DNA of 35,389 nt, taken from assembly GCA_023251135.1 (NCBI GenBank), contig JAHEZJ010000044.1, positions 1 to 35,389 on the forward strand, read 5' to 3'. This DNA is from Flavobacterium sp. (lineage in GTDB: Bacteria > Bacteroidota > Bacteroidia > Flavobacteriales > Flavobacteriaceae). Under the pieces are notes generated by a model. It made no database searches. It saw only the letters and a program-made list of their open reading frames with translations, and had not been told where the DNA came from. Of this stretch, positions 6,895-13,555 are shown in pieces. A program made the position numbers and the translations under genes. Position 1 is the stretch's first letter. Every line of letters begins with the position of its first letter.

Positions 6895-7022
6895 TTATGG
6901 TGAATATTGTTTTAGAGATTGCGAAATTGTAATGGAAGAGAGCAGGACGCAATTGTGTGAGGGTAGAGAGATGCGGTGTAGAGACGCACTACTGCGCCTC
7001 TACGAAATGATTGTAAAACGAA
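6895..7022. other. Intergenic stretch with a strong hairpin at 6978-7003
   Basis: GTAGAG-A-CGC (6978-6987), loop ACTACT, GCG-C-CTCTAC (6994-7003) forms a 9-bp stem with one mismatch. It lies 20 bases past the stop of the minus-strand methyltransferase gene. It could help end that transcript, although no T run follows it. Nothing coding is supported here. Confidence 0.5.
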
Positions 7023-7646
7023 TTACTTTTTCTTTCCTATAAATCGGATAACGGAACCTTTTCCGTTGTGGAAAAGACCTTCATTGAGTTCGATTTCTTT
7101 TTCTTCCAGTGTGATGATCTCATAATCGGGAAAGTCAGATTGAATTTCTTCGATCGAAAACAAAGAAGCGATATCTTTTGGTCCGCCAACTTTATCGTTG
7201 ATGGCCAGATATTCGAGGTGTTTTTTGCTGAACGCTTCAAAAAGAATATAACCGCCTTTGCGCAGATACTGATCGAGTGTTTTGTGGATCGCCGATTTAA
7301 TTTCTGCCGGAAAGTGTGCATAAATTAAAGCAATGGCATCAAATTGTCCCGCTTGATAGTTTAAGGTTTCGAGTTCTCCAACCTGATAGTCGATGGCGAC
7401 ATTTTGAGATTGGGCTAGTTTAAGAGCCTTGTTTTTCCCTTCTGAACTAATATCGAATGCCGAAACATTCCAGCCCAGTTTAGCGGCAAAAACGGCATTT
7501 CGGCCTTCACCTTCAGCAGGAAAGAGAATAGTTCCGGGGTCTAGTTTTTCTAAGGTTTCTTTTAAATAGTTGTTGGGCGCGGTGCCATAGGCAAATTCTT
7601 CGGTGCTGTAACGGTCGTTCCACCGTTCGGTCCAGGAGTTGGTCAT
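7023..7646 (-). CDS. Class I SAM-dependent methyltransferase
   Basis: This is a 207-residue cytoplasmic methyltransferase. Motif I is the SAM-binding [19 protein letters not shown] with FDIS after it, the version with P-A-E-G-E-G-R-N seen in TehB/thiopurine-like small-molecule methyltransferases. YAHFPAEI marks the post-motif region, and a C-terminal beta pair ends in [12 protein letters not shown]. The substrate cannot be inferred. The endonuclease-family gene upstream ends three bases before its ATG, so both are on one transcript. No toxic-metal or drug-resistance neighbours are present to suggest a role. Confidence 0.8.
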   Translation of the reverse strand: MTNSWTERWNDRYSTEEFAYGTAPNNYLKETLEKLDPGTILFPAEGEGRNAVFAAKLGWNVSAFDISSEGKNKALKLAQSQNVAIDYQVGELETLNYQAGQFDAIALIYAHFPAEIKSAIHKTLDQYLRKGGYILFEAFSKKHLEYLAINDKVGGPKDIASLFSIEEIQSDFPDYEIITLEEKEIELNEGLFHNGKGSVIRFIGKKK

Positions 7647-7649
7647 GAT

Positions 7650-8363
7650 TTATATATTGAAATTAATGATTAAAGGTTTATGATCGCTCAGCATCGTCCA
7701 GTCCTGATAAGTGCCAACTTCGACAGTATCTAAAACGTTTATGAAATCTTGCGAGGCGAAGCAGTAATCCAAATGATAGGGTTTGTTTTCATGCCGGTAA
7801 AGATATAAAGTAGGATGCTCTTCTTTGCCTTGTTCCTGATTGAAATAGGTATGATAGGTGCTGAGAATCTTTTTTTCGCTCAGTTTATTTACAACGGTAC
7901 TATGGTTTCCTTCCCTTCGGGGTTTGTCCCAAATCGTGTTGCTGTTAAAATCTCCAATCAAAATGGTTTTATGTTCCTTGATCAGATCTGTATAGTAATT
8001 AATCGCCTTCCAAACCTGAGTTACATATTGCCCGTCTTTATCCTGCGGATTATTGGCCCAAACCGCAAACAATGTAAAATCGATGGCTCCGCCCGTAACG
8101 GCTATTGGCAAAATGTTTTTGAACAGCGGATTATGACAGTCCAACAATTCAAATTTATAAGTGCTATAGGAGAAAACACCAAGTCCTTTGTGGGGATTGG
8201 TTCCGTACCAAAGAATATCGTTTGGCAATTTTGTATCAGTTTGGAATTTTAGATTTTCAGGATTTTCGCATTCAGAGATAACAGCAATATCGGCATTATA
8301 AGCGTCAAGAAAGCCTGCTTTTTTTCTGAATGCCATATTACAATTCCACGCTATAATTTTCAT
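7650..8363 (-). CDS. Endonuclease/exonuclease/phosphatase family protein
   Basis: A 237-residue protein of the DNase I-like fold. IIAWNCNMAFRKK opens the domain, SECENP gives the metal-binding glutamate, GDFNSN is the central catalytic motif, and SDHKPLIINF at the end holds the conserved Asp-His. Family members cut DNA, RNA or phosphoesters; the substrate here is unknown. An in-frame ATG at 8426 exists, but it overlaps the -33 box of a good promoter, so the start at 8363 is chosen. No signal peptide is visible. It is the first gene of a two-gene unit with the methyltransferase. Confidence 0.78.
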   Translation of the reverse strand: MKIIAWNCNMAFRKKAGFLDAYNADIAVISECENPENLKFQTDTKLPNDILWYGTNPHKGLGVFSYSTYKFELLDCHNPLFKNILPIAVTGGAIDFTLFAVWANNPQDKDGQYVTQVWKAINYYTDLIKEHKTILIGDFNSNTIWDKPRREGNHSTVVNKLSEKKILSTYHTYFNQEQGKEEHPTLYLYRHENKPYHLDYCFASQDFINVLDTVEVGTYQDWTMLSDHKPLIINFNI

Positions 8364-8396
8364 AAGCTGATTTTCCTGTCTGAGAAAAGACCCTCT

Positions 8397-8426
8397 CAAA
8401 TATACCAAATTAATGAGATTTATCAA
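8397..8426 (-). promoter_or_regulatory. Promoter of the endonuclease-methyltransferase unit
   Basis: On the minus strand TTG (8424-8426), a 19-base spacer and TATATTTG (8397-8404) match the flavobacterial consensus exactly. The 5' leader to the ATG at 8363 would be about 27 bases. It excludes the longer reading frame start at 8426. Confidence 0.8.
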
Positions 8427-8436
8427 GGAATTTGCA

Positions 8437-8472
8437 GAACAAAAATGCCCTTTTCAGAAATCGAAAAGGGCA
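8437..8472 (-). terminator. Terminator of the response regulator gene
   Basis: TGCCCTTTTC (8446-8455) pairs perfectly with GAAAAGGGCA (8463-8472) across a 7-base loop. On the minus strand it is followed by TTTTTGTTCTG. It lies about 50 bases past the stop of the response regulator gene. Confidence 0.85.
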
Positions 8473-8523
8473 GGTAGAATATCGTAATTTCTGGCAAATT
8501 AGTTACGTAATTGTACGTAATTT

Positions 8524-9183
8524 TTATAACAAAGAATACTCGCTTGCTTTGTTTGAAAGCTCCATCAGGTTTTTTACTTTTAGTTTTTTCATTAAGTTAA
8601 AACGATGCACTTCGGCAGTACGCTTACTGATTTTAAGAGTTTCGCCAATTTCCTTATTTCCTTTTCCGGATAATAAAAGAGACAGAATTTCTTTTTCTCT
8701 CTTAGTAATCGTGATTTCTTCGGCTAAAGCTTGTTTAGGCCCTAATGAAACAGTACAATGCACAAAGTGATGAATCAAAATTCCTGAAACATCACCGCTG
8801 TAATATTTTCCTCCATTTAAAACTGTATGTAGGGCTTTTAAAAATTCTTCTTTGCTGGAATCTTTTAGTAAATACCCTTCGGCACCTGCTTTCAATGCAC
8901 CTAGTACGTATTCTTCAGATTCATGTGTGGTGAGTATAATAATCTTAACCTTATTATTTTCACTTCTAAGTTTTTCGACTACTTCAATACCAGTTAAATG
9001 CGGCATACGTATGTCTAGTATAAGTAAGTCTGGCTCACTTGCAGCAACAGCTTCGAGTGTATCGATTCCATCTGTAGCTTCGCCTACAACTTCTATGTTT
9101 ACTTCGTTTTCCAACAAAGATTTTATTCCATCCCTTACAAAAACATGATTATCCGCGAGGACTACCCGAATCGTTTTACTCAT
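8524..9183 (-). CDS. NarL/LuxR-family response regulator (orphan)
   Basis: This 219-residue two-domain regulator has a receiver domain at residues 4-120 with acidic D11, phospho-acceptor D57 (in LILDIRMP) and a conserved lysine in YLLKDSS. The LuxR-type helix-turn-helix at about 150-212 carries ITKREKEILSLLLSGKGNKEIG and KISKRTAEVHRFNLMKKL. It should bind DNA as a dimer when phosphorylated. No histidine kinase is adjacent, so its partner is elsewhere. A 12-bp palindrome overlaps its own -7 box, and several TACGTA sites lie in and around the gene, which suggests autoregulation (inference). It forms a single-gene unit with a strong terminator. Confidence 0.9.
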   Translation of the reverse strand: MSKTIRVVLADNHVFVRDGIKSLLENEVNIEVVGEATDGIDTLEAVAASEPDLLILDIRMPHLTGIEVVEKLRSENNKVKIIILTTHESEEYVLGALKAGAEGYLLKDSSKEEFLKALHTVLNGGKYYSGDVSGILIHHFVHCTVSLGPKQALAEEITITKREKEILSLLLSGKGNKEIGETLKISKRTAEVHRFNLMKKLKVKNLMELSNKASEYSLL

Positions 9184-9211
9184 TATTTATTTAATTGTTA
9201 CTTCAAGACGC

Positions 9212-9268
9212 TACGTATATTTGTCTAAATTGACTAAGCAAATATACGTAATATGGATTAAGAATCAA
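9212..9268 (-). promoter_or_regulatory. Response regulator promoter with 12-bp palindrome
   Basis: On the minus strand TTG (9266-9268), 19 bases and TATATTTG (9239-9246) form a consensus promoter. A perfect 12-bp inverted repeat, TACGTATATTTG (9212-9223) and CAAATATACGTA (9239-9250), has one arm on the -7 box and the other about ten to twenty bases past the start point. A protein bound to both arms would block or modulate transcription. Confidence 0.75.
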
Positions 9269-9315
9269 GTAGGTGTGGGGGCTGAAGGAAATGTTTCTTA
9301 AATTAAGTTTGAAAA

Positions 9316-9900
9316 TTATAGTCCCAAAGAGGCTTTTATCAGATTTAGGTTTTCTTCGGAATACTTGATTTTTAGAGCTTCCTGATGTCCTTTGTCTGAC
9401 ATTTTATCCCAGGTTTTTTTGATGATGTTTTTGAGTTTCTCCTCATCGTGTTTGTGCACAAACGGATCCAGGTAATATTCTAAAAAAACCAAACAAATCA
9501 CATCTTCAAGCAGCTGTGTCTCAGCATCTTTTTTAAGTAGTTTTTTTTCAATCAAAAAGGAAACACGATCGATAAATTCAGGAGCATATCCTACTTTCTC
9601 TAATATTCCTGCAGTGGTTTTTGCGTGGAATTTTTTAAGCTCTTCTCTCCATTTTAAATACCCCACACGATCCATCGGATAGGATTCGCGTGCCACTTTC
9701 CATCGACAAATGTGCTGTGCTTTTGAAGCAATCTGAATTTCTTCTGAAGCCTCAGGTTCAAATTGCATCAATCGTTTATACATCCTGTCAGAATACAGTA
9801 ATTCCTTCGGATAGGTTGTATTTTGATCGGTTTCGATATTAGGATCCTGAGCGTTCTCAGCATCAATCAATTGGCTGGCTTTTTGAAAAGGTGTGTTCAT
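9316..9900 (-). CDS. DUF4202 family protein
   Basis: This is a 194-residue soluble protein matching the DUF4202 family as I recall it. It starts with FQKASQLIDAENAQDPN and contains AQHICRWKVARESYPMDRVGYLKWR and a histidine/aspartate-rich helical region (VCLVFLEYYLDPFVHKHDE). The conserved His, Arg and Asp residues give it an all-helical, HD-like look, but no activity is established. DUF4202 genes are often found near assimilatory nitrate or sulfite genes, and a molybdopterin/siroheme operon lies 3.7 kb away here; this is only suggestive. A -7 box TATCTTTG lies just upstream. Confidence 0.75.
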   Translation of the reverse strand: MNTPFQKASQLIDAENAQDPNIETDQNTTYPKELLYSDRMYKRLMQFEPEASEEIQIASKAQHICRWKVARESYPMDRVGYLKWREELKKFHAKTTAGILEKVGYAPEFIDRVSFLIEKKLLKKDAETQLLEDVICLVFLEYYLDPFVHKHDEEKLKNIIKKTWDKMSDKGHQEALKIKYSEENLNLIKASLGL

Positions 9901-9922
9901 TTTTTAGAGAAATAATAGATTT

Positions 9923-9930
9923 CAAAGATA
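9923..9930 (-). promoter_or_regulatory. -7 box of the DUF4202 gene
   Basis: TATCTTTG on the minus strand matches TAnnTTTG exactly, 23 bases upstream of the ATG. I see no TTG at the usual -33 distance. Confidence 0.5.
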
Positions 9931-10032
9931 CAGAAATTAGTGATTAGGTAGGTTTTTTCGGCAGTGAGAAGTATTGATTTGTTTTATTGCACGCTGCAAA
10001 TCCGTCGAGTTTGCCAGTATTTTATACTTTCT

Positions 10033-10062
10033 TTTGTAATTGTGTTATTTTTCTTAAATTAG
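10033..10062 (+). promoter_or_regulatory. Promoter of the META-domain lipoprotein gene
   Basis: TTTG (10033-10036), 18 bases and TAAATTAG (10055-10062) fit the consensus with one mismatch. The leader would be about 90 bases. It contains CTGCT and AGCAG, which could pair. Confidence 0.5.
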
Positions 10063-10158
10063 AGGAAGGGTTCTGCTTAAAAAAATCATAAAAAATGAGC
10101 AGTAACGATTTTTGGCCCGGTTTTTTCTAGTGTGGAGTCATAATAAAAATTTAATGAT

Positions 10159-10923
10159 ATGAAAAAAGTACTTTTACTATGCGCCCTAATGTCTGTGATC
10201 TTAAGTTGTAAGTCGGTTGCAGTTAAAAAAACAAACACGAATGAAACAACTTCTAAAACAACTTCAGAAGAAGAAGATTTAAGTGTTTATTTTGAAGCTA
10301 CTGGAAATGAACCGTTTTGGGGATTGAAATTTGGAAAAGATAAAATTGTTTTTACATCCTTGATCGAAGGAATGGAATCCATCAGTTTTAATGCTGTTGA
10401 ACCCATCAGAGCAATGGATGCCAATGTAAAGATGTACAAAGTAAACAATGGAAAAACTTCGGCTACCATTACCATTCAGCAATTTGAATGTACCGATTCA
10501 ATGTCGGGAACAGTTTTTCCTTATACGGTTAAGGTAGAGATGAAGGATCAGACCTTAAACGGCTGTGGTAAATACATTACCGATTATCGTTTGCATGATA
10601 TCTGGGTATTGGAAGAGTTAAATGGAAAAAAAGTGACTGCTTCTGATTTCCAAAAAGAATTGCCAAGAATTGAAATTAACGCAGCGGAGAATAAATTCAT
10701 GGGATTTGGTGGATGTAATTCGATAGGAGGAACCATTTTCTTCGAAAAAGGATTGTTGCGATTCTCTGATGTAATTTCAACTATGATGGCTTGTATGCCG
10801 GGTAACAAAGAAGGAGAGTTTGTACAGGCATTACAAAGTACAAACACTTATTCAATTGGAGATCTAAGATTGACATTGTCTAATCCTAATGGAAAACTAT
10901 TGGTATTTAGAAAGGTAGATTAA
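10159..10923 (+). CDS. Lipoprotein with COG3650-like and META (HslJ-like) domains
   Basis: The 254-residue protein starts with a lipoprotein signal MKKVLLLCALMSVILSC, with Cys17 as the lipidated residue, so it is membrane-anchored. Residues 45-145 (EATGNEPFWGLKFGKDKI through NGCGKYI) resemble the COG3650 membrane-protein domain with the C-x-D-x-M-S-G and NGCG features. Residues 150-254 are a META/HslJ domain with W-VLEELNGK, FGGCNSIGG and STMMACMPGN. META domains occur in heat-shock and stress-linked envelope proteins; the biochemical role is unknown. The convergent neighbour is a DUF2130 protein, separated by a structured inverted repeat. Confidence 0.8.
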   Translation: MKKVLLLCALMSVILSCKSVAVKKTNTNETTSKTTSEEEDLSVYFEATGNEPFWGLKFGKDKIVFTSLIEGMESISFNAVEPIRAMDANVKMYKVNNGKTSATITIQQFECTDSMSGTVFPYTVKVEMKDQTLNGCGKYITDYRLHDIWVLEELNGKKVTASDFQKELPRIEINAAENKFMGFGGCNSIGGTIFFEKGLLRFSDVISTMMACMPGNKEGEFVQALQSTNTYSIGDLRLTLSNPNGKLLVFRKVD

Positions 10924-10947
10924 GGTCCGTCTTATAAAAAACTATAA

Positions 10948-11039
10948 AATTTGCCATTCCGATTGTGATGAATCTCCGGAGTTAATGCTGTAAAAAGACA
11001 GTATTGTTCACGAGAACTCATTGATTGGAATGGCAAATT
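10948..11039. other. Branched inverted-repeat element between convergent genes
   Basis: A perfect 13-bp outer stem joins AATTTGCCATTCC (10948-10960) to GGAATGGCAAATT (11027-11039). The 66-base interior holds further helices: GATT/AATC (10961-10974), AATGCTGT/ACAGTATT (10984-10991 and 10998-11005, one G-T pair) and GTTC-ACGA-GAAC (11006-11017). It may be a bidirectional terminator, but the branched interior is unusual for one. Confidence 0.65.
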
Positions 11040-11087
11040 GCATTTAGATAAAAAGGGAAAGGAGTAAAAAATACACAGTTGGTGTAC

Positions 11088-12368
11088 TTATTCCAGTTCC
11101 TTTGTTTTTTGTTCTTCTTCGTCTTCTACAAAATCAAGTTCTAAAGCTCGTACCGTCTGAACAGCATTTCCGGCAATACCTCGAATCGAACCGTACATTC
11201 CCAAAGTATTGTGAACTACTTTTTCGATCTGCTTTTCACGTTGTTTCCAAATACGCTGCATGGCTCTTTTTTCGGAATCCAGATCATTTTGCATCTGTGT
11301 GAAACCCTCAACAATTCCTTCCACCTGTAAGCGGAATTCATTGCTGGTTAAAAAATCATACAACATCGACATTTTATCACCTTTGTTTTCCTGTGCCTGA
11401 ACAGCCTGGCTAACCTGTATTAACGATTGTCGTAAAACAGCACTTAAGCCTTTAAATTCTTCGTAAGTACAAATCCAGATTCCGTCGCGCATTCCCATGC
11501 GGTCCATTCCGGCCGGCATAACTTCGGTCACTAAAACCCCAATATTGGCTCTTTTGGTTCTAATATCGTTTTTGAATTTTTCAATCCAGGCGGGCTGAAA
11601 AGCTTTAGTACGTTTACTTTCGTAATAAATAGAACCGCAATTTTGTACCTCCCGGGTATTTACAACCTGAAGACAATCTGCTCCGTTGGCACCTTTTTTT
11701 ATTTCGTCGATGGTGTCTAACGGGAAATTGCTGGCCAGCCATTCTTCAATCGCCAGTTCCATCACTTCCCCCTGCAATTGCATAGAACCTTGTTCCTGCT
11801 TGCGTTTCATTTCTTCAATCAGCTTTTTCTGATCGTCAGACTGTTTTTGGTATTCTTTTATTTTTAACTCGTTTTTTTCTTCTTCCTGTTTTCTGATCTT
11901 ATCGCGTTCTAAAACTAAAGTTGCGTTAAGCTGTTTTTGAGCTTCTGCTTCGATGGCTTCCTTCATTTCGAGTTTTTCGCGCTGAAGCTTAGCAATTTCA
12001 CCCTCCATTTTATTAAGTTCACGCAGTTTTTCCGATTTCTCTGAAAGCTCTTTTTCCATCAGCTGCAAACGGTCTTTATTTTCTTCTTCGAGTTTGGTTT
12101 TTAATTTTTGAGTAATTTCTTTTTCAGCAACCTTTCTTTCACGGTCCAGTCGTTCCGCAAAAAGTTCATTCTCCTGTTTCTTTTTGGCTTCAAATTCAGC
12201 TTTTGCTTTTTCAAACTGCTCGTTCTTAAGCTCCATTTCTTTGGACTGAGCGTTAGCTTTTTGTTGAAATTCTTTACGGATACTATCTTCCAATTGATGC
12301 TTCAAAACATCATTTACATCGATTGGGGTGCCGCAATTTGGACACTGGATTGAAGATTGCTCAGCCAT
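11088..12368 (-). CDS. DUF2130 coiled-coil protein
   Basis: This is a 426-residue cytoplasmic protein. A short zinc-ribbon-like CPNCGTPI lies at residues 9-16. It is followed by about 170 residues of charged coiled coil (Glu/Lys/Gln-rich, for example KLQREKLEMKEAIEAEAQKQ). The DUF2130 domain from about 190 contains GEVMELAIEEWLASNFPLD, IYYESKRTKAFQPAWIEKF and IGVLVTEVMPAGMDRMG, a nuclease-like fold with an E-S-K core. That E-x-K arrangement resembles restriction-endonuclease-like enzymes, but activity is not shown here. It is a single gene, divergent from a methyltransferase. Confidence 0.85.
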   Translation of the reverse strand: MAEQSSIQCPNCGTPIDVNDVLKHQLEDSIRKEFQQKANAQSKEMELKNEQFEKAKAEFEAKKKQENELFAERLDRERKVAEKEITQKLKTKLEEENKDRLQLMEKELSEKSEKLRELNKMEGEIAKLQREKLEMKEAIEAEAQKQLNATLVLERDKIRKQEEEKNELKIKEYQKQSDDQKKLIEEMKRKQEQGSMQLQGEVMELAIEEWLASNFPLDTIDEIKKGANGADCLQVVNTREVQNCGSIYYESKRTKAFQPAWIEKFKNDIRTKRANIGVLVTEVMPAGMDRMGMRDGIWICTYEEFKGLSAVLRQSLIQVSQAVQAQENKGDKMSMLYDFLTSNEFRLQVEGIVEGFTQMQNDLDSEKRAMQRIWKQREKQIEKVVHNTLGMYGSIRGIAGNAVQTVRALELDFVEDEEEQKTKELE

Positions 12369-12463
12369 TTTTGTTGGTTTTATTTTGTAGAATTATAATT
12401 TGCTAAGATATTTAAAAGTTCTCTTTTTATTATTGGGATTGGTGTTATAAATTGTAATGATTT

Positions 12464-12517
12464 TTTTAGCCGCGAATTCATATCGATTTTAGCAATAAAA
12501 ATTCGTGAATTCGGGAC
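12464..12517 (-). repeat. Dispersed inverted-repeat element, copy 2 (GTCCCGAATTCA type)
   Basis: Read on the minus strand this gives GTCCCGAATTCACGAATT, an AT-rich spacer and GAATTCGCGGCTAAA, the same order as at 3174-3220. CGAATTCA (12473-12480) and TGAATTCG (12506-12513) are perfectly complementary. It lies between two divergent genes, in the region where their promoters should be. Confidence 0.6.
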
Positions 12518-12571
12518 AAGAAAAAAAATATAACTAATAAACCCGCCTTATTCGGGAGCAATAAAAAAACT

Positions 12572-13279
12572 ATGAAAAAATCAACCATTGAAGAAATCAG
12601 AGAGCGTTTTGATAAGGATGTCGAACGATTTTCAAATTTAGAAACCGGACAAGTAGCCACTATCGATGCGACTATTTCGCTGGAATTAATTACCGAAGCC
12701 GCCAAAAGGATTGTTCCGACTGCGGTGAATGTTTTGGATATAGGCTGTGGTGCCGGAAATTATACTTTAAAAATGCTTTCGAAAGTGCCGAATTTAAACT
12801 GCACGCTGGTCGATTTGAGTTTGCCGATGCTGGACAGGGCCTTTGAAAGAGTTTCAAAAGAAACAAATGGAACCGTAGAGGTACAACAAGGCGATATCAG
12901 AGAAGTCGCTTTGGCAGAAAACCATTTTGATATTATTTTGGCAGGAGCAGTTTTGCATCATTTGAGAGACGATCAGGATTGGGAAACTACCTTTACTAAA
13001 ATTTTTAAATTATTAAAACCCGGCGGCTGTTTCTTTATTTCAGATTTAATTACTCAGGATACCGAAGTTTTAAACAGCTATACATGGCAGCGTTATGGGG
13101 ATTATCTGGAAGAAATTGGAGGAGTCGAATACCGACAAAAAGTTTTGGACTATGTGGAAAAAGAAGATTCCCCAAGATCGATGAATTACCAATTGGATCT
13201 GATGAAAAAAGTGGGTTTCACAAAAGTGGAAATTTTGCACAAAAACATGTGTTTTGGAGCTTTTGGAGGAATTAAGTAA
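12572..13279 (+). CDS. Class I SAM-dependent methyltransferase
   Basis: This 235-residue protein has a clear methyltransferase core. Motif I is VLDIGCGAGNYTLKML near residues 57-72, followed by LVDLSLPMLDRA (motif II), QQGDIREV and FDIILAGAVLHHL (motif IV). KPGGCFFISDLI is the later strand. The HHL and the Glu/Asp-rich cap region (YGDYLEEIGGVEYRQKVLDYVEKED) resemble small-molecule methyltransferases of the methyltransf_25 type. The substrate is unknown. It is unrelated in sequence to the methyltransferase at 7023-7646. It stands alone, ending in a strong terminator. Confidence 0.82.
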   Translation: MKKSTIEEIRERFDKDVERFSNLETGQVATIDATISLELITEAAKRIVPTAVNVLDIGCGAGNYTLKMLSKVPNLNCTLVDLSLPMLDRAFERVSKETNGTVEVQQGDIREVALAENHFDIILAGAVLHHLRDDQDWETTFTKIFKLLKPGGCFFISDLITQDTEVLNSYTWQRYGDYLEEIGGVEYRQKVLDYVEKEDSPRSMNYQLDLMKKVGFTKVEILHKNMCFGAFGGIK

Positions 13280-13312
13280 GTAAGATAAGATGAATTGAAA
13301 ACTTTTTTTAAG

Positions 13313-13347
13313 AAAAGCTGTCGCAAGAGGACAGCTTTTTGTTTTTT
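13313..13347 (+). terminator. Terminator of the methyltransferase gene
   Basis: AAAAGCTGTC (13313-13322) pairs with GACAGCTTTT (13330-13339) across the loop GCAAGAG, followed by TGTTTTTT. Confidence 0.9.
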
Positions 13348-13555
13348 AGAATGTATTACAACGACAAAAACCAGATAAGATACAATTGTTTTACAATAAG
13401 ATAATATCTTTTTTATAGATGTTAAATGGATAATTTTATCAAAAAAACCATCGAATATAAAATAATGAAGAATGATTTGTTTTGAAAGTTTAAATTTTTA
13501 ACAAATTTTCTGACAATTTTATATTCGGAATAACAACTAACAAAAAACTATTATT

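Noticed and set aside
6827-7042. 71-codon plus-strand frame over the structured element
   Set aside because: It begins inside the RNA-like element and crosses a hairpin; the second copy of the element does not keep the frame.
8364-8426. 21-codon N-terminal extension of the endonuclease gene
   Set aside because: The upstream ATG overlaps the -33 box of a consensus promoter, and the family domain begins at the ATG at 8363.
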